A DNA stretch of 34,741 nt, taken from Clostridiales bacterium. GTDB taxonomy: Bacteria; Bacillota; Clostridia; Christensenellales; UBA1242. The stretch covers positions 1-34,741 of the forward strand of contig SVIU01000009.1 of assembly GCA_015069335.1 (NCBI GenBank), read 5' to 3'. Every line of letters begins with the position of its first letter. Within the stretch, counting starts at the first letter, position 1. Made by a program: the position numbers and the translations under genes. Below are positions 1 through 7,243 of this stretch, piece after piece. The notes under the pieces were generated by a model. That model searched no databases. It was not told where the DNA came from and saw only the letters and a list, made by a program, of their open reading frames with translations.

Positions 1-570
1 TGCTTGTAAACATACGGTTTCAGGTTCTCTTTCACTCCCCTCCCGGGGTTCTTTTCACCGTTCCCTCACAGTACTATTCGCTATCGGTCACTAGGTCGTA
101 TTTAGGCTTAGGAGATGGTCCTCCCTCATTCACACCGGATTTCTCGTGTCCTGTGCTACTCTGGATTCTAGTAGGGTTTACTTTGATTTAAATTACGGGG
201 CTGTTACCCTGTCTTGCGTACCTTTCCAGGTATCTTCATCTATCAACCTCTTTCCCACGTTCTAGTCCTAACCCCAGTTCGATTTCTCAAACTGGTTTGG
301 CCTCTTGCAATTTCGCTCGCCACTACTTTCGCAATCGTTTGTTTACTTTCTTTTCCTCCGGGTACTTAGATGTTTCAGTTCCCCGGGTTCCCTTCATACA
401 GCTATGTATTTACTGTATGATAACATTGTATTACCAATGCTGTGTTCCCACATTCGGATATCTACGGATCACAGTTCACTTGCAACTCCCCGTAGCTTTT
501 CGCAGCTTATCACGTCCTTCTTCGGCGCCTAGTGCCAAGGCATCCACCATATGCTCTTTGTAGCTTAATC
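1..570 (-). rRNA. rrl: 23S ribosomal RNA, 5' part (truncated by window edge)
   Basis: The reverse complement reads as the start of bacterial 23S rRNA: the conserved GGTGGATGCCTTGGCAC block near 535-550, the GGCGAGCGAAA-type segment near 300-315, and domain I continuing to position 1. About 570 nt of the usual ~2,900 are present; the rest lies beyond the window start. The 5' end is placed near 570 by comparison with the usual start about 25-30 nt before the GGTGGATGCC block, so it is approximate. No 16S rRNA or tRNA precedes it; the next upstream gene is pepF. Confidence 0.96.
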
Positions 571-1079
571 TACTTTTATCCAAAAACAAACTGCGCAATA
601 CTTCGTTTCTGTCAGCGCTTGCTTTCGGTCATTTAGAAAACTAAACTCCCTCAATCAAGCCACTGACGAGCCTCGTCTTGCTTGTTTCTTTTCGGCTAAA
701 ATATATCTAATTGGATTCTTAGCATTTTTGCTTTCGATTAGTTTTAATCATAAAATATCTTGTTAAACTCAACGTAATTGTAAAACGATACAATAAATTG
801 TAATTTTGATACATATTACTCTTTTTAAGTTAATACTGATATTTGACTCATCATGTCTTACTCGTTATTTCTAACTTTCTTACTTGATAATCTATATTTA
901 TGCAGTTGTCAAAGTACTTCGTCGCAACTCGACTTTTTGACTTCAAAATTTGCTAGGCAAATTTTTTTGTTTTTCAGTCGGTTACTCCTCTCCCCAAAAA
1001 ATCCACTTCGTTGGGGTTTTTCGGGGGCCCCAAAATTTTCAACAGAAAACTTTAGTTTCGCGCCGATCTCTCAGTGCGA
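571..1079 (-). other. Transcribed leader of the 23S rRNA gene
   Basis: About 510 nt separate the predicted start site (near 1080) from the 23S 5' end. No gene is visible here. The stretch near 908-925 on the minus strand (ACTTTGACAACTGCATA) resembles the segment that follows box elements in Clostridia/Bacilli rRNA leaders and spacers. A purine-rich tract just before 570 could form the 23S processing stem with sequence outside the window. Positions about 930-1045 share a block with the intergenic element at 27480-27575 (a CCCCAA/TTGGGG hairpin followed by GGGGAGAGGA and an ATTTTG/CAAAAT-like stretch). Confidence 0.6.
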
Positions 1080-1086
1080 CTCCCTA

Positions 1087-1175
1087 ATACTACCACACCC
1101 CTTTTAAGCAAGTCAACAAGTTTTTTAAAGTTTTTTTAACTTTTTTCGTGTTTTTTACTACTTTTTTCGACTTTT
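1087..1175 (-). promoter_or_regulatory. Strong rRNA-type promoter with A-tract upstream element
   Basis: Minus-strand -35 TTGACT (1111-1116), 18-bp spacer, -10 TAGTAT (1087-1092), preceded at 1117-1175 by several phased A-tracts (AAAAAACTT, AAAAAAACTTT, AAAAAAG, AAAAAACAC) like an UP element. This is the kind of promoter expected for a stable RNA operon. It would start transcription near 1080, directly into the 23S leader. Confidence 0.75.
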
Positions 1176-1282
1176 TGTGAACACTTGGCGCGTTGTTGGA
1201 AAAATTCATGGCTTTTTACTCAGTTTTGCTCCGTTTTGTGCCATATATATTTATGTTATTATATTATTTAATTATATATTAT

Positions 1283-3064
1283 CTACTTAATATCTTCAAA
1301 AGTATCTAGCACTTTTGAAATATATTCAAAGGCGCTTTCAAATGTTTCTTGTTTTGTAAGGTCAACGCCTGCATCTTTTAAAAGTTCAACTGGTGGTTTT
1401 GTGCAACCAGATTTTAAAAAGTTTTTATAACTTTGTAGCGTTTTGGTGTCGCCGTCTAAAATTTTGTTTGCAAGAGCTAGTGCCGAAATAATTCCCGTTG
1501 CATATTTGTAAACATAGAAAGAGGTGTAAAAATGTGGTATGCGGCTCCATTCATATTTTAGTTCGTCAACAAGTTCAACATTTTCACCAAAATAGTTTTT
1601 GCATAGATCCATATATATGTTATTTAATGCATCAGTTGTTGTGTTTTCGCCATTTTCATATGCATCATGCACAAGATATTCAAATTCTGCAAACATTGTT
1701 TGGCGGAAGATTGTGCCATAAAAGGTATTCATTAAATAGTCAATGTAAAAAAGTTTTGTTTGAATGTCTTCGTCTTTGTTATTTAAAAGTGTTCTTGCCA
1801 AGATTAATTCATTGGTTGTGCTTGCAACCTCGGCAACAAAAATTTCATACCCTGCCTTTGTGCTAACATTGTTATTATTTGAATAATATGTGTGCATCAT
1901 ATGGCCCAGTTCGTGTGCTAGTGTGAAAACCGAATTGATTGTTTCTTCATAGTTTAATAGAACTACAGGATTTGCTCCATATGCTCCCCAAGAAAATGCG
2001 CCTGTGTCTTTGTTTTCATTTGGCATAACATCAATCCAACGCTCATCTTTTGCCTTTTGCAAAATGTTTGTATATTCTCCACCCAAAACATTAAGCGAGT
2101 TTTTTACCATATCAAACGCTTCATCATAGGTGTATTTTTTATTATGCTTTGTTTTTAATTTTGCGTTTACATCATAGTTATAAAAAGTTTCTAAATTTAG
2201 TGCTTTTTTCTTTAGGTTAAAATATCTTTGAAAAACATTTTTATGCTTATTTACTTGTTTAATTAAAGTTTTATAAACCTTTTCATCAACTTCTTCACCA
2301 AAAAGAGCTTGCTTGAAAGCTGAATCAAATTTTCTAACCTTTGCCATAGTGCAATCGGTTTTTACGTTGTTCATATAGTTTGTTGAAAGTGAATAGTTAA
2401 GTTTTCCATACCCGCCATTTAAATTTTTGAAAGCACTACCTCTTAAAACTTGGTCTTCACTTCTTAAATAAACAGAATAATTTGCATTGTTTAAAGGAAA
2501 TTTTTGACCATTTGAATCAACAATGTCTTCAAACTTTATGTCAACAGCATCAATCATATCAAAAACTTCTTCTGCTCCGCCAATGCACTCGCTTACCATG
2601 CTTAAAAGTTTTTCTTGCTCTTTGTTTAAAGTGTGCGGTTTGTTGCGTATTACATTTTTTAGTTGCAAATCAAAATCTGCAAAATTCTTATCGTTTGCAA
2701 GCCTTAAAAGACGCTCGTCGTCAATTTCATTAATTTCGCTTGTTAAAAATGAAAGGCGTGGCGAAATGTCGCTTAAATATTTATCTAGTTTATTCGCCTT
2801 GTCTTGATAAACTTCAACTTTTGCGTCCTCTTTGATTTTTAGCGAAATATACACATAAAGCCTTGCTGTAATTTCATTGATTTCTTTATCTAATTTTAAG
2901 CATTCCAAAAGTCTGGCGTCATCGCCAAGATTGCCCTCATATTCTGTTAATTTTTCATACATGTTTTTCACTTGGTTAAATTCTGCTTGCCAGTGGTTGA
3001 GGTCCAAAAAGTAACTGCTTAAATCCCACTTATATTTTTCTTGTACTTCACTTCTTTTTAACAT
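1283..3064 (-). CDS. pepF: Oligoendopeptidase F (M3B zinc metallopeptidase)
   Basis: 593 aa, the normal length of the PepF/M3B family, which hydrolyses oligopeptides in the cytoplasm. The zinc motif HELGH is at residues 384-388, with the third ligand expected at Glu412 in the EVAST segment, as in M3 peptidases. The N-terminal ~190 residues are the helical cap typical of the family. The ATG at 3064 has a GGAG Shine-Dalgarno 5-6 nt upstream. It lies 99 nt downstream of serS, with a terminator and its own promoter in the gap. After its stop, a weak stem (ATGGC 1209-1213 with GCCAT 1241-1245) followed by T-rich sequence could end the transcript before the rRNA promoter. Confidence 0.95.
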   Translation of the reverse strand: MLKRSEVQEKYKWDLSSYFLDLNHWQAEFNQVKNMYEKLTEYEGNLGDDARLLECLKLDKEINEITARLYVYISLKIKEDAKVEVYQDKANKLDKYLSDISPRLSFLTSEINEIDDERLLRLANDKNFADFDLQLKNVIRNKPHTLNKEQEKLLSMVSECIGGAEEVFDMIDAVDIKFEDIVDSNGQKFPLNNANYSVYLRSEDQVLRGSAFKNLNGGYGKLNYSLSTNYMNNVKTDCTMAKVRKFDSAFKQALFGEEVDEKVYKTLIKQVNKHKNVFQRYFNLKKKALNLETFYNYDVNAKLKTKHNKKYTYDEAFDMVKNSLNVLGGEYTNILQKAKDERWIDVMPNENKDTGAFSWGAYGANPVVLLNYEETINSVFTLAHELGHMMHTYYSNNNNVSTKAGYEIFVAEVASTTNELILARTLLNNKDEDIQTKLFYIDYLMNTFYGTIFRQTMFAEFEYLVHDAYENGENTTTDALNNIYMDLCKNYFGENVELVDELKYEWSRIPHFYTSFYVYKYATGIISALALANKILDGDTKTLQSYKNFLKSGCTKPPVELLKDAGVDLTKQETFESAFEYISKVLDTFEDIK

Positions 3065-3082
3065 AAAAACTCCTTCGCACTA

Positions 3083-3112
3083 ATTATACACTTTTAATTA
3101 AAAAAATATCAA
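3083..3112 (-). promoter_or_regulatory. pepF promoter
   Basis: Minus-strand -35 TTGATA (3107-3112), 18-bp spacer, -10 TATAAT (3083-3088), ending 18 nt before the pepF start codon. The -35 hexamer is part of the 3' arm of the serS terminator. Confidence 0.65.
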
Positions 3113-3136
3113 GCAAACTAGCACTTGATATTTTTT
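3099..3136 (-). terminator. serS intrinsic terminator
   Basis: Stem AATATCAAG (3105-3113) with CTTGATATT (3124-3132), 10-nt loop, then a run of seven T on the minus strand (3100-3106). It lies about 30 nt past the serS stop. Confidence 0.75.
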
Positions 3137-3163
3137 GATTTAAATTTCTATTATTTTTGAATT

Positions 3164-4450
3164 TTACTTAATAGGCAAAATCTTTTCTTTGCCGCCCATA
3201 TATGGTCTAAGAGCCTTAGGAACAGTGATTGAGCCATCTGGGTTGTAGTTGTTTTCGAGTAGTGCAATTAAACCTCTTGGGCTTGCAAGCACCGTGTTGT
3301 TTAATGTGTAAACATACGAATTGCCTTGTTTGCCTTTCATACGGATACCAAGCCTTCTTGCTTGAGCATCACCAAGAGTTGAACATGAGCCAACTTCAAA
3401 GAATTTTTGTTGTCTTGGGCTCCACGCTTCAATATCGCAAGATTTAACTTTTAAATCTGCCAAGTCGCCAGAGCAACATTCTAATTGTCTTACTGGAACA
3501 TTTAAGTTTCTAAACACTTCAACAGTGTATTTCCACATTTTGTTATACCACTCCATGTGTTCTTCTGGTTTGCAAAGAACAATCATTTCTTGTTTTTCGA
3601 ATTGGTGTACGCGATATATTCCACGTTCTTCTAAACCATGAGCGCCACCTTCTTTTCTAAAGCATGGTGAATATGAAGTTAATGTAATTGGCAACTCTTC
3701 TTCTTTTATTATTTGGTCTTTAAAACGGCCAATCATAGAGTGCTCGCTAGTGCCGATTAAATATAAATCTTCGCCTTCAATTTTGTACATCATTGCGTCC
3801 ATTTCGGCAAAACTCATTACACCGGTTACAACATCACTTCTAATCATAAAAGGTGGGATTGCATATGTGAAACCTTTGTCAATCATATAATCTCGTGCAT
3901 AGGCGATCATTGCTTCGTGAAGCCTTGCAGCGTCACCTAGCAAAAAGTAAAAACCACTGCCCGATGTTCTGCCTGCGGCATCTTTATCTAAGCCACCAAT
4001 TCTGTCTAAAATGTCGGCATTGTAAGGAATTTCATATTCTGGAACATTCGCCTCGCCAAAACGCTGAACTTCAACATTTTCGTTGTCGTCTTTGCCAACT
4101 GGAACACTTGAGTCAATAATGTTTGGAATTGTCATCATTATTTTTTTGATTTCGGCATCAATTTCTTGTTGTTTTGCTTCAAGTTCCACAAGTCTTTCGG
4201 CATCAGCTTTAACTTGAGCCTTTACTTTTTCAGCCTCTGCAAAGTTTTTATCTCGCATTAGCATTCCGACTTGAGCACTTAGTTTATTTCTTGCACTTCT
4301 AATGTCGTCACCTTGTTGTTTTAAATCACGATTTTGTTTGTCTAATTCGATAACCTCATCAACAAGTGGGAGTTTTGCGTCTTGAAATTTCTTTTTTATG
4401 TTTTCTTTTACCATTTCTGGATTTGTTCTTAAAATGTTAATATCTATCAT
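3164..4450 (-). CDS. serS: Seryl-tRNA synthetase
   Basis: 428 aa class II synthetase that charges tRNA-Ser in the cytosol. Residues ~1-110 form the charged N-terminal coiled-coil arm that holds the long variable arm of tRNA-Ser. The catalytic part shows TSEH (234-237), motif 2 with FRKEGGAHGLEERG (264-277), and motif 3 near 389-399 (SPRGLIALLE with the conserved Arg). The ATG at 4450 is preceded by GAGGAAAGG. Promoter and start lie only about 30 nt apart, so there is no room for a T-box, unlike tyrS in this window. The gene is divergent from the 145-aa gene at 4587 and followed by a terminator. Confidence 0.97.
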   Translation of the reverse strand: MIDINILRTNPEMVKENIKKKFQDAKLPLVDEVIELDKQNRDLKQQGDDIRSARNKLSAQVGMLMRDKNFAEAEKVKAQVKADAERLVELEAKQQEIDAEIKKIMMTIPNIIDSSVPVGKDDNENVEVQRFGEANVPEYEIPYNADILDRIGGLDKDAAGRTSGSGFYFLLGDAARLHEAMIAYARDYMIDKGFTYAIPPFMIRSDVVTGVMSFAEMDAMMYKIEGEDLYLIGTSEHSMIGRFKDQIIKEEELPITLTSYSPCFRKEGGAHGLEERGIYRVHQFEKQEMIVLCKPEEHMEWYNKMWKYTVEVFRNLNVPVRQLECCSGDLADLKVKSCDIEAWSPRQQKFFEVGSCSTLGDAQARRLGIRMKGKQGNSYVYTLNNTVLASPRGLIALLENNYNPDGSITVPKALRPYMGGKEKILPIK

Positions 4451-4481
4451 AAGCCTTTCCTCTTTTACATATAGTGCTTTT

Positions 4482-4511
4482 ATATTATTACTTTTTATAT
4501 TTGTTTGTCAA
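4482..4511 (-). promoter_or_regulatory. serS promoter
   Basis: Minus-strand -35 TTGACA (4506-4511), 18-bp spacer, -10 TAATAT (4482-4487). Its -35 lies 17 bp from the -35 of the divergent promoter at 4529. Confidence 0.6.
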
Positions 4512-4528
4512 TTGTTTTATCAAAAGCA

Positions 4529-4557
4529 TTGACAAACTTTTGACATAGTAATATAAT
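4529..4557 (+). promoter_or_regulatory. Consensus sigma-A promoter of the 145-aa gene
   Basis: TTGACA (4529-4534), exactly 17 bp, TATAAT (4552-4557): both hexamers match consensus perfectly. This implies strong, largely unregulated transcription of the downstream orphan gene. Confidence 0.85.
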
Positions 4558-4586
4558 ATGCCTCATATTTTTATAAAGGAGGAGTT

Positions 4587-5024
4587 ATGACAAGAGCTGA
4601 AGATTTAAGAATTGTGAAACTTTATAGCATAAGCGGCTTAAATGCTGATGACAGTGGAATTAATGTTGACCTTGTTTATTCAAAAGCAACACCATTTTTT
4701 GTTTTGGTTAAAAAATGCTTTGGTAGTTACAAAATTATTCCAACAAGCAAATTCACATCTGATGCAAGAATAGTTTTTCATCCAAGCACATTGCACTCAT
4801 TGGCTATTGACAAAACTAGAAAAAACAACAGATACAGAAAACCGGTTAATCTTTGCCCTGAACTTGCTAAAAAAGTTTTTAGTAAAGAAGAGTTAGTTAA
4901 ATTTGCAGAAGAAATTGAAAAAATCAATTGCGAACTTCCAACAGCACAAGCAGAAGCATTGCTTAAAAAAGTTTGTATGCAAACAGCTGTTCAATTACAA
5001 TCAAATGATGAAATTGTACGATAA
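4587..5024 (+). CDS. Hypothetical protein, 145 aa, strongly expressed
   Basis: I do not recognise the family. There is no signal peptide or membrane segment, so it should be cytosolic. The first ~85 residues look like a small beta-rich fold with Lys/Arg clusters (KKCFGSYK near 42-49, KTRKNNRYRKP near 76-86). Residues ~90-145 look helical (KVFSKEELVKFAEEIEKI). Net positive charge allows nucleic-acid binding but nothing proves it. The start is firm: AAAGGAGG lies 6 nt before ATG, a consensus promoter lies upstream, and a clean terminator follows. It is monocistronic and divergent from serS. Confidence 0.8.
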   Translation: MTRAEDLRIVKLYSISGLNADDSGINVDLVYSKATPFFVLVKKCFGSYKIIPTSKFTSDARIVFHPSTLHSLAIDKTRKNNRYRKPVNLCPELAKKVFSKEELVKFAEEIEKINCELPTAQAEALLKKVCMQTAVQLQSNDEIVR

Positions 5025-5050
5025 AAAATCCCAAGTAGTTTGGGATTTTT
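5024..5050 (+). terminator. Terminator of the 145-aa gene
   Basis: Stem AAATCCCAA (5026-5034) with TTGGGATTT (5040-5048), 5-nt loop, then T-rich sequence to 5057. It starts right at the stop codon. Confidence 0.8.
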
Positions 5051-5101
5051 TGTTTTTTTAATTTCTTATAAGTATAGTACAAACAAAATAACTTTTTCTT
5101 T

Positions 5102-5275
5102 TTATTTGTTGTCGCTCTTGCTCTTCTTTTTCTTGGCAACAAAATGCCAAATGGTTAGGAAAATTAAAAGATATAATGTGCCAAATGTTATCATTATGTA
5201 CCAATAAAATGGTGTACCTGATAAAAGTGGACTCTTAATAAGCATTGCATTTCCAACTTGGTCAAAAACACTCAT
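5102..5275 (-). CDS. Small single-pass membrane protein
   Basis: 57 aa if started at the ATG at 5275; an in-frame TTG lies three codons upstream. One hydrophobic helix (about residues 24-45, rich in Tyr, Ile, Leu, Phe) is followed by a Lys/Ser-rich tail (KKKKSKSDNK), the pattern of a small inner-membrane protein with a cytoplasmic C-terminus. No family recognised and no convincing Shine-Dalgarno. Its 5' flank is the end of the tandem repeat at 5285-5820, so the original upstream region or N-terminus may have been replaced. It could be a truncated remnant. Confidence 0.45.
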   Translation of the reverse strand: MSVFDQVGNAMLIKSPLLSGTPFYWYIMITFGTLYLLIFLTIWHFVAKKKKSKSDNK

Positions 5276-5284
5276 TAAAAACAA

Positions 5285-5820
5285 GCCATAAGCCCGACAA
5301 ATATAAAATATATCTTATTATGAGTCCGACAATATCGCCAACGAAGTGCGATTTTGGTTTGGTCGGAATAAGAAAAATTGCGGGCGTCAACGCGACGCTT
5401 TTTTTGAATAAAAAAAAGCGAGCCATAAGCCCGTCTTTTAAAACTATCTTATTGATTTCCGAGATAACTTGAGCTGGCGAAAGTTTCTCGGACTAAAGAA
5501 AAAATGTGACCGTCAAGCGTCGATTTTGTGCTTGCACAAAATCTAGCCCAACAGGTCAAAGCATTTAAAATATCCTATTAGAAAGTCCGACCAAACTTGA
5601 ACAAAGTGAAAGTTTGCGCCTGGTCGGAATAAGAAAAATTGCGGGCGTCAACGCGACGCTTTTTTTGAATAAAAAAAAGCGAGCCATAAGCCCGACTTTT
5701 AAAACTATCTTATTGATTTCCGAGATAACTTGAGCTGGCGAAAGTTTCTCGGACTAAAGAAAAAATGTGACCGTCAAGCGTCGATTTTGTGCTTGCACAA
5801 AATCTAGCCCAACAGGTCAA
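5285..5820. repeat. Tandem composite repeat, 261-bp period
   Basis: Two 199-bp copies (5361-5559 and 5622-5820) differ at one base by my reading (T at 5431 versus A at 5692) and are spaced 261 bp apart; a third, degenerate partial unit lies at 5285-5360. Each unit holds several inverted repeats: TGGTCGGA with TCCGACCA, GCGTC with GACGC, TCCGAGA with TCTCGGA, and ATTTTGTGC with GCACAAAAT enclosed by TGACC/GGTCA. A shorter sub-repeat (GTCGGAC, an AATA-GATA stretch, then GTCGGGCTTATGG on the minus strand) recurs within units. No ORF is conserved across it. It separates the small membrane gene from tRNA-Trp. Confidence 0.9.
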
Positions 5821-5832
5821 CATTTTTTCTAG

Positions 5833-5908
5833 TGGCAGGGGCGGTAAGACTCGAACTCACGACCAACGGTTTTGGAGACCGCGACTCTACCAACTGAGCT
5901 ACACCCCT
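5833..5908 (-). tRNA. tRNA-Trp (anticodon CCA)
   Basis: 76 nt including an encoded 3' CCA. Acceptor AGGGGTG pairs with CGCCCCT with one G-U; the discriminator base is G, as expected for bacterial tRNA-Trp. The D-arm TAGCTCAGTTGGTAGAG and T-arm GTTCGAGTC are intact, and the anticodon loop CTCCAAA gives CCA. It follows trpS by 61 nt on the same strand with its own promoter. No clear terminator precedes the tandem repeat downstream. Confidence 0.98.
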
Positions 5909-5925
5909 ATGTAAAATACTTGCAT

Positions 5926-5955
5926 AGTATAAGGTTTTTTGTTTTGCTATGTCAA
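5926..5955 (-). promoter_or_regulatory. tRNA-Trp promoter
   Basis: Minus-strand TTGACA (5950-5955), 18-bp spacer, TATACT (5926-5931). It lies between trpS and tRNA-Trp, so the tRNA can be made independently of trpS. Confidence 0.75.
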
Positions 5956-5969
5956 GTATTTTTTTGAAT

Positions 5970-7019
5970 TTATTGCATATTTTGATAATCAATTCCCATT
6001 GCTTGTTTCAATTTTGTTAAATTTTCACCAGCGACTTCTCTTGCCTCTTTTGAGCCAGCAAAAAGCATATTGAAGATTTTTTTAGGATCTTTTGCAAGTT
6101 CTTTTCTTTTTTCTCTGATTGGTGCTAAAATTTCTTGCAAAATTTCATTTAAGAACCTTTTGATTTTTACATCCCCTAATCCACCACGAGTGTAATGATC
6201 TTTGAGTTCTTGCAAGTTTTTATATTCTGGCAAATATTTTTCAAAATGTTGATCTGTGCAAAGTGCATCAAGATAACTAAACACCGCATTGCCCTTTATT
6301 TTTCCGGGATCGGTTATTTTAATATGATCTGGATCGGTGTACATACTCATAACTTTTTGTTTGATTACTTCAGGCTCGTCTGCCAAGAAAATGCAGTTGC
6401 CTAAACTTTTGCTCATTTTGGCTTTTCCGTCAAGGCCTGGAAGCCTTAAGCAAGCTTCGTTGTCTGGCAACACTTCTTTTGGCTCTACCAACGTTTGCCC
6501 ATAAAGATTGTTAAACGACCTTACAATTTCACGAGTTTGTTCAACAAGTGGCCTTTGGTCATCCCCCACTGGAATAAGATTTGCATTAAAAGCGGTTATA
6601 TCTGCCGCTTGGCTGATTGGGTAACACAAAAAGCCTGCAGGTACACTTTCGCCAAAATTCTTTTGCGCAATTTCGGTTTTTACTGTTGGATTGCGTTCTA
6701 GCCTTGAAAGTGTCACCAAATTCATATAGTAAAACATAAATTCGGTTAACTCTGGCACCATTGATTGAATAAAGATTGTAACTTTGCTTGGATCAATGCC
6801 AACTGCCAAATAATCAAGTGCAACTTCTAAAATGTTGTCGCGCACCTTTTGCACATTGCCATAATTGTCGGTTAGTGCTTGCGAATCGGCAATCATAACA
6901 TACATTTTTTCATAATTGCCCTCGTTTTGCATTTTTAGTCTATTTAAAAGAGAGCCAACATAGTGCCCAATATGCAACTGCCCTGTTGGCCTATCTGCTG
7001 TTAATATAATGTTTTTCAT
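5970..7019 (-). CDS. trpS: Tryptophanyl-tRNA synthetase
   Basis: 349 aa class I synthetase charging tRNA-Trp. The HIGH motif is HIGH at 16-19, KMSKS is at 201-205, and the GDDQ signature of TrpRS is at 152-155. Length and motif spacing fit the bacterial family (about 330-350 aa). ATG at 7019 with GGAG 8 nt upstream. Its substrate gene, tRNA-Trp, is directly downstream. The ~160-nt leader carries a possible leader peptide and terminator-like hairpin (see 7080-7149). Confidence 0.97.
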   Translation of the reverse strand: MKNIILTADRPTGQLHIGHYVGSLLNRLKMQNEGNYEKMYVMIADSQALTDNYGNVQKVRDNILEVALDYLAVGIDPSKVTIFIQSMVPELTEFMFYYMNLVTLSRLERNPTVKTEIAQKNFGESVPAGFLCYPISQAADITAFNANLIPVGDDQRPLVEQTREIVRSFNNLYGQTLVEPKEVLPDNEACLRLPGLDGKAKMSKSLGNCIFLADEPEVIKQKVMSMYTDPDHIKITDPGKIKGNAVFSYLDALCTDQHFEKYLPEYKNLQELKDHYTRGGLGDVKIKRFLNEILQEILAPIREKRKELAKDPKKIFNMLFAGSKEAREVAGENLTKLKQAMGIDYQNMQ

Positions 7020-7079
7020 ATTATTATTCTCCTAAATTTTAATTTGTTTAAGTTTTAAATGGGTGTGATTGTTTCACAC

Positions 7080-7111
7080 AAAAAAGCTAGTCTTAGGCTT
7101 TACGCCAGACT
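7080..7111 (-). terminator. Candidate attenuator in the trpS leader
   Basis: On the minus strand AGTCTGGC (7104-7111) pairs with GCCTAAGACT (7089-7098) with a 2-nt bulge and 5-nt loop, followed after AGC by six T (7080-7085). It has the form of an intrinsic terminator but lies about 60 nt before the trpS start, inside the leader. The Trp codon of the candidate leader peptide lies in its 5' arm. Confidence 0.5.
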
Positions 7112-7149
7112 TTTAAACAAACAAAATTTAAATAAATAAAATAATTCAT
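7093..7149 (-). CDS. Candidate trpS leader peptide, 18 aa
   Basis: ATG at 7149-7147 to TAA at 7095-7093. The peptide ends Val-Trp-Arg-Lys-Ala; its single Trp codon (TGG, 7105-7107) and stop lie in the attenuator stem. AAAAAGGG ends 9 nt before the ATG, a usable but slightly long spacing. Known peptide attenuators usually carry more than one regulatory codon, so this is a suggestion only. Confidence 0.3.
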   Translation of the reverse strand: MNYFIYLNFVCLKVWRKA

Positions 7150-7187
7150 AAATATAGCCCTTTTTAATAGATTAAATTAGTTAGTTT

Positions 7188-7216
7188 ATCATAACACAAT
7201 AAAAAAACCGTGTCAA
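7188..7216 (-). promoter_or_regulatory. trpS promoter
   Basis: Minus-strand TTGACA (7211-7216), 17-bp spacer, TATGAT (7188-7193). The -35 box is the 3' arm of the terminator of the gene upstream (7244-9085). Transcription would begin near 7180, giving a ~160-nt leader. Confidence 0.65.
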
Positions 7217-7235
7217 CTTTGTTTGACACGGTTTT
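7201..7235 (-). terminator. Terminator of the GLUG-like gene
   Basis: Stem AAAACCGTGTCAA with TTGACACGGTTTT (arms 7223-7235 and 7204-7216 on the forward strand), 6-nt loop, seven T on the minus strand. It lies 9 nt past the stop of the 7244-9085 gene. Confidence 0.88.
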
Positions 7236-7243
7236 GATAACAA

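Noticed and set aside
297..563. ORFs of 75-88 aa on the plus strand near the window start
   Set aside because: Antisense to 23S rRNA.
5285..5820. CRISPR array
   Set aside because: Two long repeats with one 62-bp gap, no short regular repeats or unique spacers, no cas genes.
5804..5992. 62-aa ORF reading through tRNA-Trp
   Set aside because: Covers the tRNA and its promoter; no ribosome site.
7020..7187. T-box riboswitch for trpS
   Set aside because: No GGTGG-type T-box motif or stem I elements; a leader-peptide model fits better.
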